A DNA stretch of 64,000 bases from Bettongia penicillata ogilbyi (taxonomy: Eukaryota > Chordata > Mammalia > Diprotodontia > Potoroidae): contig JAJHZJ010000751.1 of NCBI GenBank assembly GCA_023548195.1, forward strand, positions 2,770,265 through 2,834,264. Reading direction: 5' to 3'. The notes under the pieces were generated by a model that ran no database searches, was not told the DNA's origin, and was given only the letters and a program-made list of their open reading frames with translations. Numbering within the stretch: the first letter of the stretch is position 1; the number at the start of each line of letters is the position of its first letter. The position numbers and the translations under genes were made by a program. Of this stretch, positions 33,560-43,790 are shown one piece after another.

Positions 33560-34285
33560 AATAAACCAAAGAATGGTGAGAAAATCAATTGTGAAGGATT
33601 ACATGATATATATCCAAGGTAACTCATTTTCCTAGCCCAGTGAAATTTTCTTAGGATATAACATCACCTATGATTTCTTAGACTTTGCCTAGTCTTGTAC
33701 AATGGGAAAGTCAAGGTAAAAAGAGAGAATACATTTTACCTAGCAATTTTGTAGGCTCAGACTGGACATGTGATGTTGGCTTAACATTTACTATTTTATA
33801 AAATTGCACTTCTCTAAAAAGACCATAGAAATTCTAATTGGCATTCTCCTTTCACAGCTATCACTATATTTTAGTTTAGTGTTTCCTTAATGTAGTACAA
33901 CATAATGAATTTTTTAGCATTTGTCTTTCCTTTATGCATTTTTCCTTCTTTAACTTCTATGTGCCTGTTTCCCAGCAAAATACTGTCTTCCAAACCAGTC
34001 AGAGCCATTTAGAATCATGTTGGGGAGATAAACAGGAGAAGACAAAAGGGTGGGGTCTGGGATTCACAGAGTTCTGACACGCCAGATATAATGGGAAACA
34101 GCTGTTTGACTCAAGTAGCAACAACCCCACCCCTCAAACCATATCCCCATATAAGCAGTCCAGAGAAAAATTCCCTGGCCTGTGGCGTAATCCAGTCCAT
34201 TAAGTGGTCTTTAAATGAGGTAAGAAGGTGAGAAAAGATGTTCTCATTGCTTTAACACCCTCCCCAACCAACATCATCGCTAAAT
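33560..34285. other. Unique DNA
   Basis: About 725 bases without recognised elements or coding signal. 34010-34200 has moderate complexity (GTTCTGACACGCCAGATATA). Confidence 0.4.
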
Positions 34286-34289
34286 TCAC

Positions 34290-34390
34290 CTTAAACACCT
34301 TGAGAGCAGCACTAACTTCTGACTGTATCCTTGGCAGCTCTCCCAGTACCTGGAATTCAGTAGGTGCTTAATAAACACGTGCTGAATGAT
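34290..34390 (+). repeat. L2 3'-end fragment
   Basis: AACACCTTGAGAGCAGCACT, CTCCCAGTACCTGGAATTCA and GTAGGTGCTTAATAAACACG are the L2 terminus in order. Confidence 0.7.
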
Positions 34391-34735
34391 ATTGTATTTT
34401 AAAACTGAACCCACAGAGGCACATTTCTGTGCTCCTGAAAGAGTGGCCAGACTTTGTACTTGTAAATTCTTACCCAGCAATCACTGGAGGGCTCTTCTGC
34501 CCGGGGCATTGTGAATTCATGACAGCCTAAATTACATATATGTGTGTGTATTATATAGATGCACACACATACACATACATGCAAGACATGTATTGCATAT
34601 GTGCTTTTGTTATATTACTGTAGATAGAATATTTTAACTCTCTGAAGGTCTAGGTTCAAGACCTGCCTTTTCAGGTACCTGGTGGTTTTTGTCAATTTGG
34701 GCATGTAACAAAGTCTCAGTGCCCTAAGCAATTTC

Positions 34736-34935
34736 TCTCCTCTCTCTCTCTTCCCCCCTCCTCTCCTCTTTTTCCCCTCTCTTCTCTTCTCTCTCCTTTT
34801 CTTCCTTCTCTATTTCTCTCTCTCATATTCTAGTAACTATCTATTTATTATCTATCATTTTTCTATGCCTGTCTACTATCTATTTTTCTCTCTAGCTCTC
34901 TCTTTATCAATCTATCTAATGTATCTATTATTATC
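34736..34935. repeat. Pyrimidine tract with TATC repeats
   Basis: An imperfect (CT)n tract to about 34825 followed by TCTATTTATTATCTATC-type tetranucleotide units. Low complexity. Confidence 0.9.
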
Positions 34936-35214
34936 TTTCCAAACTGAAAAGCGATTGCCTGTCTCTGTGGATAGATTCCCTCATTCAGGGTTCCATACAG
35001 ATTTAAAATCACAGATCTATTTGTATGATAAAAGTGGGCCTAAGAAAGGTGAGATGTTTTGCTTAGGGCCACCCTGTAAGTAAACATCTCTGATGAGAGT
35101 CCAGGTACAGCGTTTGCTTCATCAGTTCACATTGCTTTTCATCCTAGGGATGGAGACTGGAGCTATGATTTCATTGATATAGGGGAAACACTCTTTAACC
35201 ATGTAGTTTCTAAA

Positions 35215-35345
35215 CTTCTATGAAACTTAGAGGCTTAATGAGTTGCCTAGAGTCATGAGAGGTTAAGCAATTTACCCGGGATTGGTCAGAAAGTATTCAG
35301 GTCAGGACTTAAACTCAGACCTTGCTGGCTTAAAGACCAGTTCTC
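35215..35345 (-). repeat. MIR fossil, antisense
   Basis: GAGGTTAAGCAATTTACCCG and GACTTAAACTCAGACCTTGC match the reverse complement of MIR. Confidence 0.55.
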
Positions 35346-35569
35346 CCTTGACTCTGTCAGTTCTCAGTCTCCTATATATGTTGCCTCTAAGAGCCTATGA
35401 AGGTTTTTTTTTTTTTTTGTACACGCTTTACATATACTATCTATGGGAGTAGAGCTTTGAACCAAGTCATTTGACTCCTAATCCAGCATTCTTTCCTCTC
35501 AACCTTGACTTTCACTTGGAATCACAGTGATTTATATATTCCTGCTCTATTAAGTTCAAGTTTTATAAT

Positions 35570-35890
35570 TCAGTTATCATGAAAAATGAATTGAGACAAT
35601 GGAGTTGTCATATCTTACCATGTTCGACTCAAAGATCCAGTGAATGCGTAATAATGTTTACCTGCCTGACAGGTGAAAAGCTGGGGATTGACTTGCTCCC
35701 TTGTAGCAGCTGCTGAGATCTAGTACTTCTCTAATGGCTTCAAAGGAACTGAAGCAAAAAGGAACGTTTTAGCGCCTTTGTACTTCACAGATGCATATCC
35801 TTTGGAAGAACACGTTCGATTGCCCATGTTTAGAAATGCCTTCAGAAACTTGCTGAAAAAGGTTAAAACAGTTCTGACATACTGCTGATC
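35570..35890. other. Repeat-free block, candidate enhancer
   Basis: About 320 bases with CpGs (ACCATGTTCGACTC, GTGAATGCGTAATAATG, AACACGTTCGATTGCCC) and overlapping TGACAG and CAGGTG motifs in CCTGCCTGACAGGTGAAAAG (35664-35683). TGACAG is the MEIS/TGIF core and CAGGTG is an E-box. No repeat signature and no frame. The function is inferred from appearance and needs alignment. Confidence 0.4.
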
Positions 35891-35904
35891 GAAAGTGTTA
35901 TTAT

Positions 35905-36290
35905 AGAGTCATTGAACATTAGAGATAAAAAGGATCTTTGGAAATAAATGTCTAATCTTCCCATTTAACTTATGAGAAAACTGAGACCTATTAACATCAA
36001 ATGTCTTTCTAAACATCTTAGAGACAGGAAATGTCTGAGACTGGCATATGGGTTATAGATCCTAATAGATCACTACTCTTTCCATTAGATGATCACTATC
36101 TTCCCCCCTGTCACTCTCCTGCTCTTAATTAGCATCAAAAGACCCAGGTTAAAAAAAGTGAGCCTTCAAGCTCCTGACACTATTATAAGTTCAAAGCCAT
36201 TTTACTTGAACAATTTGGTGCAGTGGAAAGAGCCTGGGATTTAGGATCAGAGGAACTGGCTTTATAATTATTTAGTCCGATGGCATCGAT
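35905..36290. repeat. Two MIR fossils
   Basis: 35905-36080 is antisense (CCCATTTAACTTATGAGAAA, ACTGAGACCTATTAAC). 36205-36290 is sense (TTGGTGCAGTGGAAAGAGCC, TGGGATTTAGGATCAG). Both are partial. Confidence 0.55.
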
Positions 36291-36419
36291 TAATAATATT
36301 CTTATTAAATTTATACGAGTCTTTGTTTTATCCAGGTGACTGTAACAGTTTAGCATGTCCTTCTAATCAATAAACTCAAGCAGATCTCTAATATTTTCAG
36401 GATGAAAAACGAAATAGTC

Positions 36420-36880
36420 TGGTTTCCAAAGCCCTTCAAAACGTGGCTCTTTCTAATATTTCAAGTCTTCTTGAACCCGACTCCCTTGTACACACTCTGG
36501 GATCCAGTAACATTTTTTTTCTCCTTACAGTTTTTCAAATACAACAATCGATTGTATGACTCTTAATTGTTTTCAATGATGCTCCTCTATACCTAGAACA
36601 CTGTCCCTCCCATCTCTGCTTGCTGTATTCCACAACCTCCCTCAACTCTTTAGCTAAAATTCCATCCTCTGCAATAGGCCTTTCCCAGTCTTCCTTATCT
36701 TAACATTGTCACTGTGATGGCCCCCAGTTTATTGTCTATATCTTCTTTTCATATTGTCTCCTTGATTAGATTGAGCTCTTGTTTTTTTTTAACTTTATTT
36801 GTATCTCAAATGCTTAGTACAGTGCCTGGCATGTAGTAAGTGATTAATAAATGCTAGTTGACTGACTGACTGATGGTTGA
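36420..36880 (+). repeat. L2 LINE 3' end
   Basis: TTTCCAAAGCCCTTCAAAAC, TTCTTGAACCCGACTCCCTT, CAGTGCCTGGCATGTAGTAA and TTAATAAATGCTAGTTGACT in L2 order, with the end near 36870. Confidence 0.8.
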
Positions 36881-36884
36881 ATGG

Positions 36885-37535
36885 TGGTATTCCACTACAA
36901 TTGTTTAGTTCAACTCTTGAGGATTTTTTTTAAGGTGTATCTTTATAGCATAATGATTTCCCTTCTGCTATTCCATGAAAGATAATGAGATTTTTGTACA
37001 ATTCTAAACACCAGGTTATGTCTAACTAGGTATTCAGAAGGTACTAAATATTATTTAACTTTCAATGATGTATTGCATACTTTCTACTATTTTCTTTCAT
37101 AATTTGCCCTGCTTACTGTCTGGTTTTCTTAAGGATAACAAAATTAAAATTTGTGTTTGCAGTGACCTGATCCTAAATCTCCACCAATAGATTCCTCCAT
37201 TTACACAAACAAATTTATGTGATTCAACTATTTCTTAACCCTATGAATTGGGAAAGCTAGAACTGTCTGTCTGATCACTGATGCTTTCTTTAACTTGCAT
37301 CTATTTCTGTCCTACTTGAGAACACACCTTTTTACAGGAGAAAAAGGGAATTCACTATCCTTATATTCTCTATAAAATATAAGCTTAGGAAATTGGCAAT
37401 ATCAATTTGGAATGTGTAATCTTCAGATGAGACTCGAATCAAAGATTACCTTTCTGGAGTTCATCCTTTCCACAGAAAGAGCAAATTAAATAAATTTTGG
37501 AAATGATATCTGTAGATACTCAAATCAACTAGGAC
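36885..37535. other. Unique DNA
   Basis: About 650 bases, AT-rich. No element or gene recognised. Confidence 0.4.
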
Positions 37536-37539
37536 TTGT

Positions 37540-38175
37540 TAAGACATATGGGACTAGCACAGTGTTAAAATCTGGGGATACTAAGAAAGGTAAAAAGAGT
37601 CTACCCTCAAACATCTCATATTTCAGTATGGAGTGAAACATACAAGTAACTATGTACATATGAACTACACTAAATTAAATAGGAAGTAATCTCAGAAGGA
37701 AGATACTATCAGTGGAAGCACGGAAAGACTGACAGAATGGCTTATCGTAGAAGATCCAATTATATCTGAGACTTGAAGACAACCAGGGAAGTTAGGAGGT
37801 GGAGGTGAGGAGAGAGAGCATTCCACCTACAGGGCACACCAGTGAACTCCAAGGAAGAGTCAGAAGAAGAATATAACTGTATGATAGATTATATGGAGGG
37901 AAGTCAAACATAAGACTACTAGAAAGGGAGGAAAGTGTTGGAGTCTGAAGGAGTTTAAAGATCAAACAGAGTTTTATATTATTTTCTGGAGATAATAGGG
38001 AGTCACTGGAGTTTATTGAGTGATGTGGTCAGATCTGTGTTTTGGCCACTAAGTGGAGGATGTCCTTGGGAGAGATTTGAGTCATATCAATGGGGGATAT
38101 CAACAAGAAAATTCTTGCAATAGCCAAGGAATGAGATGGTGAAGGTTTGTTCCAGGGTGACAGCTGTATCAGTGG
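37540..38175 (+). repeat. Ancient mammal-wide dispersed repeat, long copy
   Basis: GAGAGAGCATTCCACCTACA, AGGGAGTCACTGGAGTTTAT, TGAGTGATGTGGTCAGATCT, TTGCAATAGCCAAGGAATGA and the leading CTACCCTCAAACATCTCATA follow a widely dispersed repeat that I recognise by wording (GGGAGAGCATTCCAGGC / AGGGAGCCACTGGAG / GACATGGTCAGACCTG). I cannot name its family with confidence. It is the longest copy in the window. Confidence 0.6.
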
Positions 38176-38302
38176 GAAGGGGACATATTCAAGAGATGTT
38201 GCTACTGTGAAGGAAACATTAATGAAACACTATTGTTTACAAAAACTCTAGAAGCGTCCAGATGTATGTATATATGTGTGTGTGTTTCTCTTTGTGTGTA
38301 TG

Positions 38303-38395
38303 AAGACACATACACACACACACACACACAGAGACAGAGACAGAGAGAAAGAGAGAGACAGAGACAGAGAGAGAGATAGAGACAGAGAGACAGAC

Positions 38396-38477
<82 letters not shown>
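38303..38477. repeat. Compound (CA)n/(GACA)n/(GA)n microsatellite
   Basis: CA units at about 38309-38329, GACAGA blocks to about 38405, then roughly 34 uninterrupted GA units to 38477. The frame through it is an artefact. Confidence 0.97.
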
Positions 38478-38481
<4 letters not shown>

Positions 38482-38539
38482 ATAAAAACTACTTTACCAG
38501 ACTGGTTTGAATTATTAATTGTTCATTTAATAGACACAT

Positions 38540-38668
38540 ATAGTCCAAGTTTTACAGAAAAAATCCTTTTATTAAGAGGAATTGTTGGGTGAAGTTTGGA
38601 TTCATTCAGAGGGCTGCACTTGAGGACCTAGAGGGCCACATGCGACCTTGAGGCTGCCGATTCCTAAT
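38540..38668 (-). mobile_element. hAT-like MITE fragment, second family
   Basis: AGTTTTACAGAAAAAATCC, AGGGCTGCACTTGAGGACCT, AGAGGGCCACATGCGACCTT and GAGGCTGCCGATTCC match one end of a marsupial hAT-type MITE whose terminus reads like GAGGCCGCAGGTTCC. Only about half is present. Confidence 0.5.
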
Positions 38669-38676
38669 TAGATTTT

Positions 38677-38935
38677 GGGGACAGCTAGGTAGATACAGCA
38701 CTGGGACTGAAATCAGGAATACTCATCTTCATGAGTTCAAACCTGGCCTCAGACACTCATTAGCTGAGTGAGTGACAATTTACAATCCAGTTTGCCTCAG
38801 TTTTTTTATCTGTAAAAGGAGCTGGAGAAGGAAATGGCCAACTTCTTCAGTACCTTTGCCAAGAAACCACCGAATGGGGTCACAAAGGGTCAGACATGAC
38901 TGAAATGACCGAAACACAACCGTTTAGACTTTTAT
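38677..38935 (+). mobile_element. MAR1/WALLSI-type SINE
   Basis: GGGGACAGCTAGGTAGATAC head, CAAACCTGGCCTCAGACACT, GGAGCTGGAGAAGGAAATGG, CGAATGGGGTCACAAAGGGT and AGACATGACTGAAATGACCG. Near full length. It inserted beside the MITE fragment. Confidence 0.88.
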
Positions 38936-39179
38936 CTAATAAATATTGATCTTTATTAGTCTGAATTTGTGAGATTTATTTTAACATAATTTCTTCAAGT
39001 AATGGTTATTGAAAAGACATTATTCTTCCTTTGCACAGTAAATTAAGGCCTATTTATTACGTTTGGTAGAGTTGTTTAGTCTGTTGATGGGGACCCTGGT
39101 CCTCTTGATTTGTTTTACATTTTCTAATGATAATTTGAGTACTTTCTTACTTTTGGGACCACTGATTAGCATAATTTAA

Positions 39180-39545
39180 GAGACTCCATTAAAGGAACAA
39201 GGGATGATTATCTTGAAGAAGAAAAGATTGAGAGGTGATGGCTTAGCTAATTTTAATTATTTAAACGTAGTCATGTCAAAGAAAGGTTAGAATTCTGAAT
39301 GGTTTGAGAACTAGGGACAAAGGCATTTGTTGGAAGATGGCAGATCTCTGCAGGATGTAAGGAAAAAAGGTTCCTAATAATGAGAATGGCTATTTGGGGA
39401 GAAGTTGTTTCCCTTCAATGGAAATCTTCAAGGTAAGGCTAGATAGCCACTTAAGTCTTTTATAGAGGACATTCTTGTTCAGACACAAATGGAATAGCTG
39501 GAGTCTGAGATCCTGTCAACTTTTGAGTCTGGGTGTTTCTGGGAT
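39180..39545 (+). repeat. L3/CR1 LINE 3' end
   Basis: GAAGAAGAAAAGATTGAGAG, GGATGTAAGGAAAAAAGGTT, TTTCCCTTCAATGGAAATCT, TCAAGGTAAGGCTAGATAGC and TGAGATCCTGTCAACTTTTG follow the CR1/L3 3' region in order. Confidence 0.7.
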
Positions 39546-40015
39546 ACTTTCTCATTCTAGATAGATTGTCAGGATGAATCAATCACTCATAGGGTTATAA
39601 TGCTCTGGATTCTTATCTTTTAATATGTATGTCCTTCACTTCTTTTCTGAAGAATTGTTTTATTGCTATTTTTAACTATGGTATATCTATTGACTCCACA
39701 CCTTAGTAGTTAGTGTCATGAGGTGTCATGAGTTGCCATGGTAAAAAAAAAAAAAATCTATTTCCCTGGTAGCCAGATAATGAGCTTCTTTTTGTTGGGT
39801 TAGGGTAGCGTCTGAGTAATAGATGCCACTGTGGGGTCCAAATGTCAAGGTTTCACAGTCTCCAGAAAGCTTTAGATATACCTGATCATGCTTGTGTTTC
39901 AATAAAGTAGCCATTCAGAACCCAGGGTCACCCGTTTACCATCATGAAACGGACTAGTGATATGGCTTCAGCGCACAACGACATGAATTAGAAAAAAATA
40001 AAACATTTCATTTAC
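39546..40015. other. Unique DNA
   Basis: About 470 bases with a 13-base A run at 39740-39752. The 62-codon minus-strand frame over it has no features. Confidence 0.4.
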
Positions 40016-40019
40016 TTTC

Positions 40020-40345
40020 ACACCTCAATTAATCTCCAAATTCTGCCTCCTCTATGCAAAACCCCTTCCCACTCTGAGCCTCTACCATCACGATTGGTAA
40101 CTCCATCACTGTGACCAATATTTTAGGCATGGATTCAGATTTAAAATAAACTATGATTTTATTTCTTGTACCTTGAGATACTCTTCATACTTTTCTTTGT
40201 CTCTGTCTCTTACTCTAAGCTCTCCAGATGTCCTTTATGTGTAAGCCTCTGAGGCACAGGATCTGTCTTATTTGCTTGTATTTGTATTTGAGCCCTAGGC
40301 ACCAAACATAGTAAGTGCTCTATTTGTCTGTCTGTCTATCTATCT
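40020..40345 (+). repeat. L2 LINE 3' end with (TCTG/TATC)n
   Basis: CAAAACCCCTTCCCACTCTG, GAGGCACAGGATCTGTCTTA, GAGCCCTAGGCACCAAACAT and AGTAAGTGCTCTATTTG are L2-like. A short (GTCT)(ATCT) tetranucleotide tract follows at 40326-40347. Confidence 0.6.
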
Positions 40346-40619
40346 ATTATTACTAGCTTACTAATTCATCAAGGAGTTTTAATATGACTACTGTATATTA
40401 ATTAAAATAAAACCCAGGAAGTTTTTAATTTTTAATATTCATGCAGATTAAGTTTGATGAGAATCCTTCTAGAAATGGTACAAGTCAGAGACGTTTGTTT
40501 AAAATTTTATATCTATCCTATTTTTCAAGGACAGCTATAATAATAACACACACATATAGATACACACATATATGCATGTACAGGCATATATTTATGTAAT
40601 TCTTCAGTTTATAAATTGA

Positions 40620-40980
40620 ATTACACACATTCTTTCATTTGAACCTCTGATTACTCCTGTGACCTGGAGACTGCAGGTGTTTTTAGTCCAGTTTCACAAA
40701 TATTTAAATGACTTGCCCAAGGTCACATAGTTAATAATATGCGAAGCAGGATGTGAACTCAGGTCTTACTGATTTTGAGATATAACAAATATGTGGTATG
40801 AAGATTGCTTTAATAACTCAATCTTTCATGTTTATAAGTATATGGATCCTAATTGTTATTCCACAAGTAACAGTCTTTTTCAGCATAACTTTCTTCACCT
40901 ATAAAATAGTGGGACAGGTTGGTGGAATAAGATAATCTTTTAGGTCCCTTCCATCTTGAACAACCTATCATTATATTCTT
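40620..40980. repeat. Two MIR fossils
   Basis: 40660-40775 is antisense (CTTGCCCAAGGTCACATAGT, GATGTGAACTCAGGTCTTAC). 40880-40980 is a sense 3' end (CTTCACCTATAAAATAGTGG, TTTTAGGTCCCTTCCATC). Confidence 0.65.
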
Positions 40981-40984
40981 CTAT

Positions 40985-41875
40985 AAACAATTCAAAATAT
41001 TTTATAGGTAAATTTTACTTTTAGAAAAATCAGAATGTTTTAATTCAGCATGTACTAGGTTTGCAAGAATAGATTTAAGATTTCAGAAAGTAGAAAAAAT
41101 TGGCATAAGAAACAAAGGAAATGCACATCCAACCTCTTTCATAAAATGCATTTTCAGAAAGATCATCTATCACAATTGTGCATTTAATCATTTTGTTCAC
41201 AGGTCTGGTTGGGGAACCTTGGTCTTTCCTTCAGATAAACTTAACCTTATTTTAAATCTGAATTCCAAAACTCATCTATCCTACTTGAAATTCCTTAACC
41301 AAATGTTACTTTATAAAAAGCATAAAGTTGCTCAAGAGTCATATCATATTCTCAAAAGTTTTTTAAACTCACTCAAATCACTCAACCAATAAGCAGTTAT
41401 TCAGCACCTACTCTATGAAGCTGGGCAAAGACAAAGGGGAAAAACAATCTATTTCTTCAGGGTCTTACATTCTATTCACTGAGAATTATTTCCATTGGCA
41501 ACCTAAATTTGCCAGAAGACGGAGATATTTATCTTTGGCTTCTAGGACTAAGAAGTAGAGAATTATGAATATGCTCTTAACTTTGATCATAGCTAACATA
41601 ACAAAATATAAGTAGCCTGCTAGCCTTGTGTCACTTGAGACTTGTCCACGGACAGTAGTTTCCTACTCCCTTCCATGAAAACATGTATAATGAATTTTTT
41701 ATTTAAGATTTTTTTAAATGGATAAAAAACTCTTTTGAGAGAAGCACATTAGTCTCAATACTTGAAGGATCTGTAATTTCATAGGTATGTAAATATTCCT
41801 GGAATCAATGAAAAGTGTGAGATCTCTATCATTTACTATATTTAATTCAATTCAATAAATGGATATGAGAAACCA
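40985..41875. other. Unique AT-rich DNA
   Basis: About 890 bases. 41395-41480 (AGCAGTTATTCAGCACCTAC, GGGTCTTACATTCTATTCAC) is a short piece of the ancient repeat of 37540-38175. Otherwise nothing is recognised. Confidence 0.4.
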
Positions 41876-41879
41876 AGTG

Positions 41880-42010
41880 AGAGGAAATGTGGAATAATGA
41901 ATTCAGCCTTCAGAGTTAGAAAGTCCTGAGTTCAAGTCTTCCTTTGGACGTATATTCAATACATGACCCTGGTCTGACAATTTCTTAGTGTCTCCATTAA
42001 ACTCTAAGAC
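41880..42010 (+). repeat. MIR fossil
   Basis: GTGGAATAATGAATTCAGCC, CTGAGTTCAAGTCTTCCTTT and ACATGACCCTGGTCTGACAA in sense order. Confidence 0.6.
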
Positions 42011-42109
42011 TATATATACTGAATAGTAATTCTGGTTCATATTAGTAGTGCAAGATTCTCATTGAGCAAACCTAATACCAATGAAATTAAAGGTCTGATT
42101 AAAAGGAAA

Positions 42110-42245
42110 AAATGCTTTCACTATGCAAGGGAATTGGAGACGTAAAGGCAAAAATGAAAATCCCTGCATGTAAGGATCTCACATTCTACTTGTTAGAAAC
42201 AAACTGTGTACAAATTAGCAAATATATGATCTGTGTAAAGCAAAT
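42110..42245 (+). repeat. Ancient repeat start segment
   Basis: AAATCCCTGCATGTAAGGAT, CTCACATTCTACTTGTTAGA and AAACTGTGTACAAATTAGC match the start module shared with 3636-3790 and 37540-38175. Confidence 0.5.
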
Positions 42246-42511
42246 ACAATGTAGCTCTGGGGAGGGGACTGAGGAGTATTAAAAATTGCAATGAGAAAAG
42301 GGCTGATGATATTCTAGTTTGCTGTGTGGCTGAAGAAATTATTTTATGGCAAACTTTCTTTTCTCCTAAATGAAATTGGTCCTTGGTCAACAGTCAAGAT
42401 CTCATCAACACACCTATAGTTTCATCTAGTAAATAACACTGAACATGGAGTTGAAAAGCTAGTTCACATCATACCTCAGGTACTTTCTGACTATGTGTAC
42501 CTGGTCAAATT

Positions 42512-42645
42512 ACTTTACCTGGAGCTAGATGGTGAAGAGGATTGAGCACTAGACATGAAGTCAGCAAGATCCATTTGAACCCAGACTCAAATTTTTACTA
42601 GTCACACCCTGGGTAAGTCACTTAATCTCTGTCTGCTTCATTTTC
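42512..42645 (+). mobile_element. Ther1/MIR-like SINE, left half (split)
   Basis: Sense SINE running from GAGCTAGATGGTGAAGAGG through GTAAGTCACTTAATCTCTGT to CTGCTTCATTTTC, where it stops abruptly. It resumes at 48560 with CCTCATTTTCCTCACCTGTA. Everything between is inserted L1 and HAL1 sequence. CTTCATTTTC (42636-42645) and CCTCATTTTC (48560-48569) act as the target duplication (9 of 10). Confidence 0.8.
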
Positions 42646-42795
42646 TTTCTTTCTTTTAAAAATATTAATATTCTTTTTGTCAAGATTTTGTGCTCCTAAT
42701 TCTCTTCCCTCCCCTTCTCCACTCAATGAGCCAGAAAGGATTATGATATCAAATATTGATGTGGAAATACTGAAATATATATATTTTATGTTGAT
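42646..42795 (-). mobile_element. L1 3' terminus, antisense
   Basis: The poly-T-like TTTCTTTCTTTT (42646-42657) is followed by AATATTAATATTCTTTTTGT, CAAGATTTTGTGCTCC and a purine-rich region read as CTTCCCTCCCCTTCTCCACT. This is the antisense order of an L1 3' end. It starts exactly at the break in the SINE. Confidence 0.6.
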
Positions 42796-42799
42796 CCTA

Positions 42800-43420
42800 T
42801 CACGAAAAGTGATCTAGTAGTGGTATTGCTGGGCCAAAGGGTGTGTACATCTGTATCTCAAAGAGATAAAACAAAGATTTTTAGGACCCAAATGTACAAA
42901 AGTATTTATAGCAGCTATTTTTGGTGGTGACAAAGAATAGGACATTGAGTGGATGACCATCAACTGGGGCAGGACTGAACAAGTTGTGTTATGTGAATGT
43001 AATGGAATACTGTTGTATTATTAAGAAATGATGAGCAGGCAGACTTCAGAAAAAACCTGGAAAGACTCACATGAACTAAAGCTGAGTGAACCTGAGCACA
43101 ACCAGGAGAACACTATGCACTGAGATGATAGACTTTGAGAGACTTGGTTCTTCTCAACAATGCAATGATATAAGACAATTCTAAAAGACTCACGATGGAG
43201 AATACTATCCACAAGCAACAGAAAGAACTATGGAGTCAGAATGAAGATGGAAGGAAATTATTTTCACCTTTTGTTTTTTTTCTTTTCCTTTTCTTCTGAT
43301 TCTTCTTTCACAATATGAATAATGTAGAAATATGTTTAACATGATTGCACACATATAACCTATGTCAGATTGTTTGCCATCTGAGAAAGGGAGGGGAGGG
43401 AGTGAGTTATGATATATGAA
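42800..43420 (+). mobile_element. L1 ORF2 end and 3' UTR, inverted segment
   Basis: On the plus strand: AGTGGTATTGCTGGGCCAAA, ACCCAAATGTACAAAAGTAT, GTGAATGTAATGGAATACTG, ATGAGCAGGCAGACTTCAGA, AAACCTGGAAAGACTCACAT and ATGATAGACTTTGAGAGACT, ending in the 3' UTR piece GAGAAAGGGAGGGGAGGGAG. It lies between minus-strand L1 segments. The 5' side of the segment faces the antisense 3' end at its left, the arrangement expected from twin priming. Confidence 0.78.
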
Positions 43421-43424
43421 ATCA

Positions 43425-43640
43425 TAGTTATGATTACTGTGTATTTCCCTCTAATCCATTTTCTTCTGGTCATCCTTTTCTCTCTCTTTTTATCTTATCC
43501 CTTCTGTAAAGTCTGTTTTGCTTCTGACTATTGTCTCTCTTAATTTGTCCTTTCTTTGCAAAACCCCTTCCTCCACTCCCCTCCCTTGCCTTCTTTCTAT
43601 AATCCCTTTCCCTTATACAATATTATTTCCCTGTTAGGTA

Positions 43641-43704
<64 letters not shown>

Positions 43705-43776
43705 CCCTCTTTGAACCAATTCTGATGAAGGTGAAGTTCAAGACTTCCCTCCCTCCCATTTTTTCCCCTCCACTAT
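43425..43776 (-). mobile_element. L1 ORF2 start and ORF1-ORF2 interval, antisense, left of HAL1-A
   Basis: ATAGTTATGATTACTGTGTA matches the ORF2-start region of the L1 at 19880-19930, and the following CCATTTTCTTCTGGTC.. and GATGAAGGTGAAGTTCAAGA match 19930-20160 of that element. A (CT)n run lies at 43645-43701. The segment resumes at 46582, directly after HAL1-A, in correct order. Confidence 0.75.
43645..43701. repeat. (CT)n microsatellite
   Basis: About 28 uninterrupted CT units inside the antisense L1 interval. The comparable place in the L1 at 20100 has no such run, so it expanded after insertion. Confidence 0.97.
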
Positions 43777-43790
43777 AAAAATTCTTCCTT
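43777..43790 (+). repeat. Target-site duplication, left (HAL1-A)
   Basis: AAAAATTCTTCCTT, repeated exactly at 46568-46581. The preceding CTAT/AAAA context is close to the L1 endonuclease target TT/AAAA. Confidence 0.92.

Noticed and set aside
38303..38477. CRISPR-like or array-like regular repetition
   Set aside because: Pure short-period microsatellite without spacers; no cas-type genes, and the DNA is mammalian.
38276..38485. His/Thr then Arg/Glu-rich open frame
   Set aside because: Translation of a compound CA/GA microsatellite.
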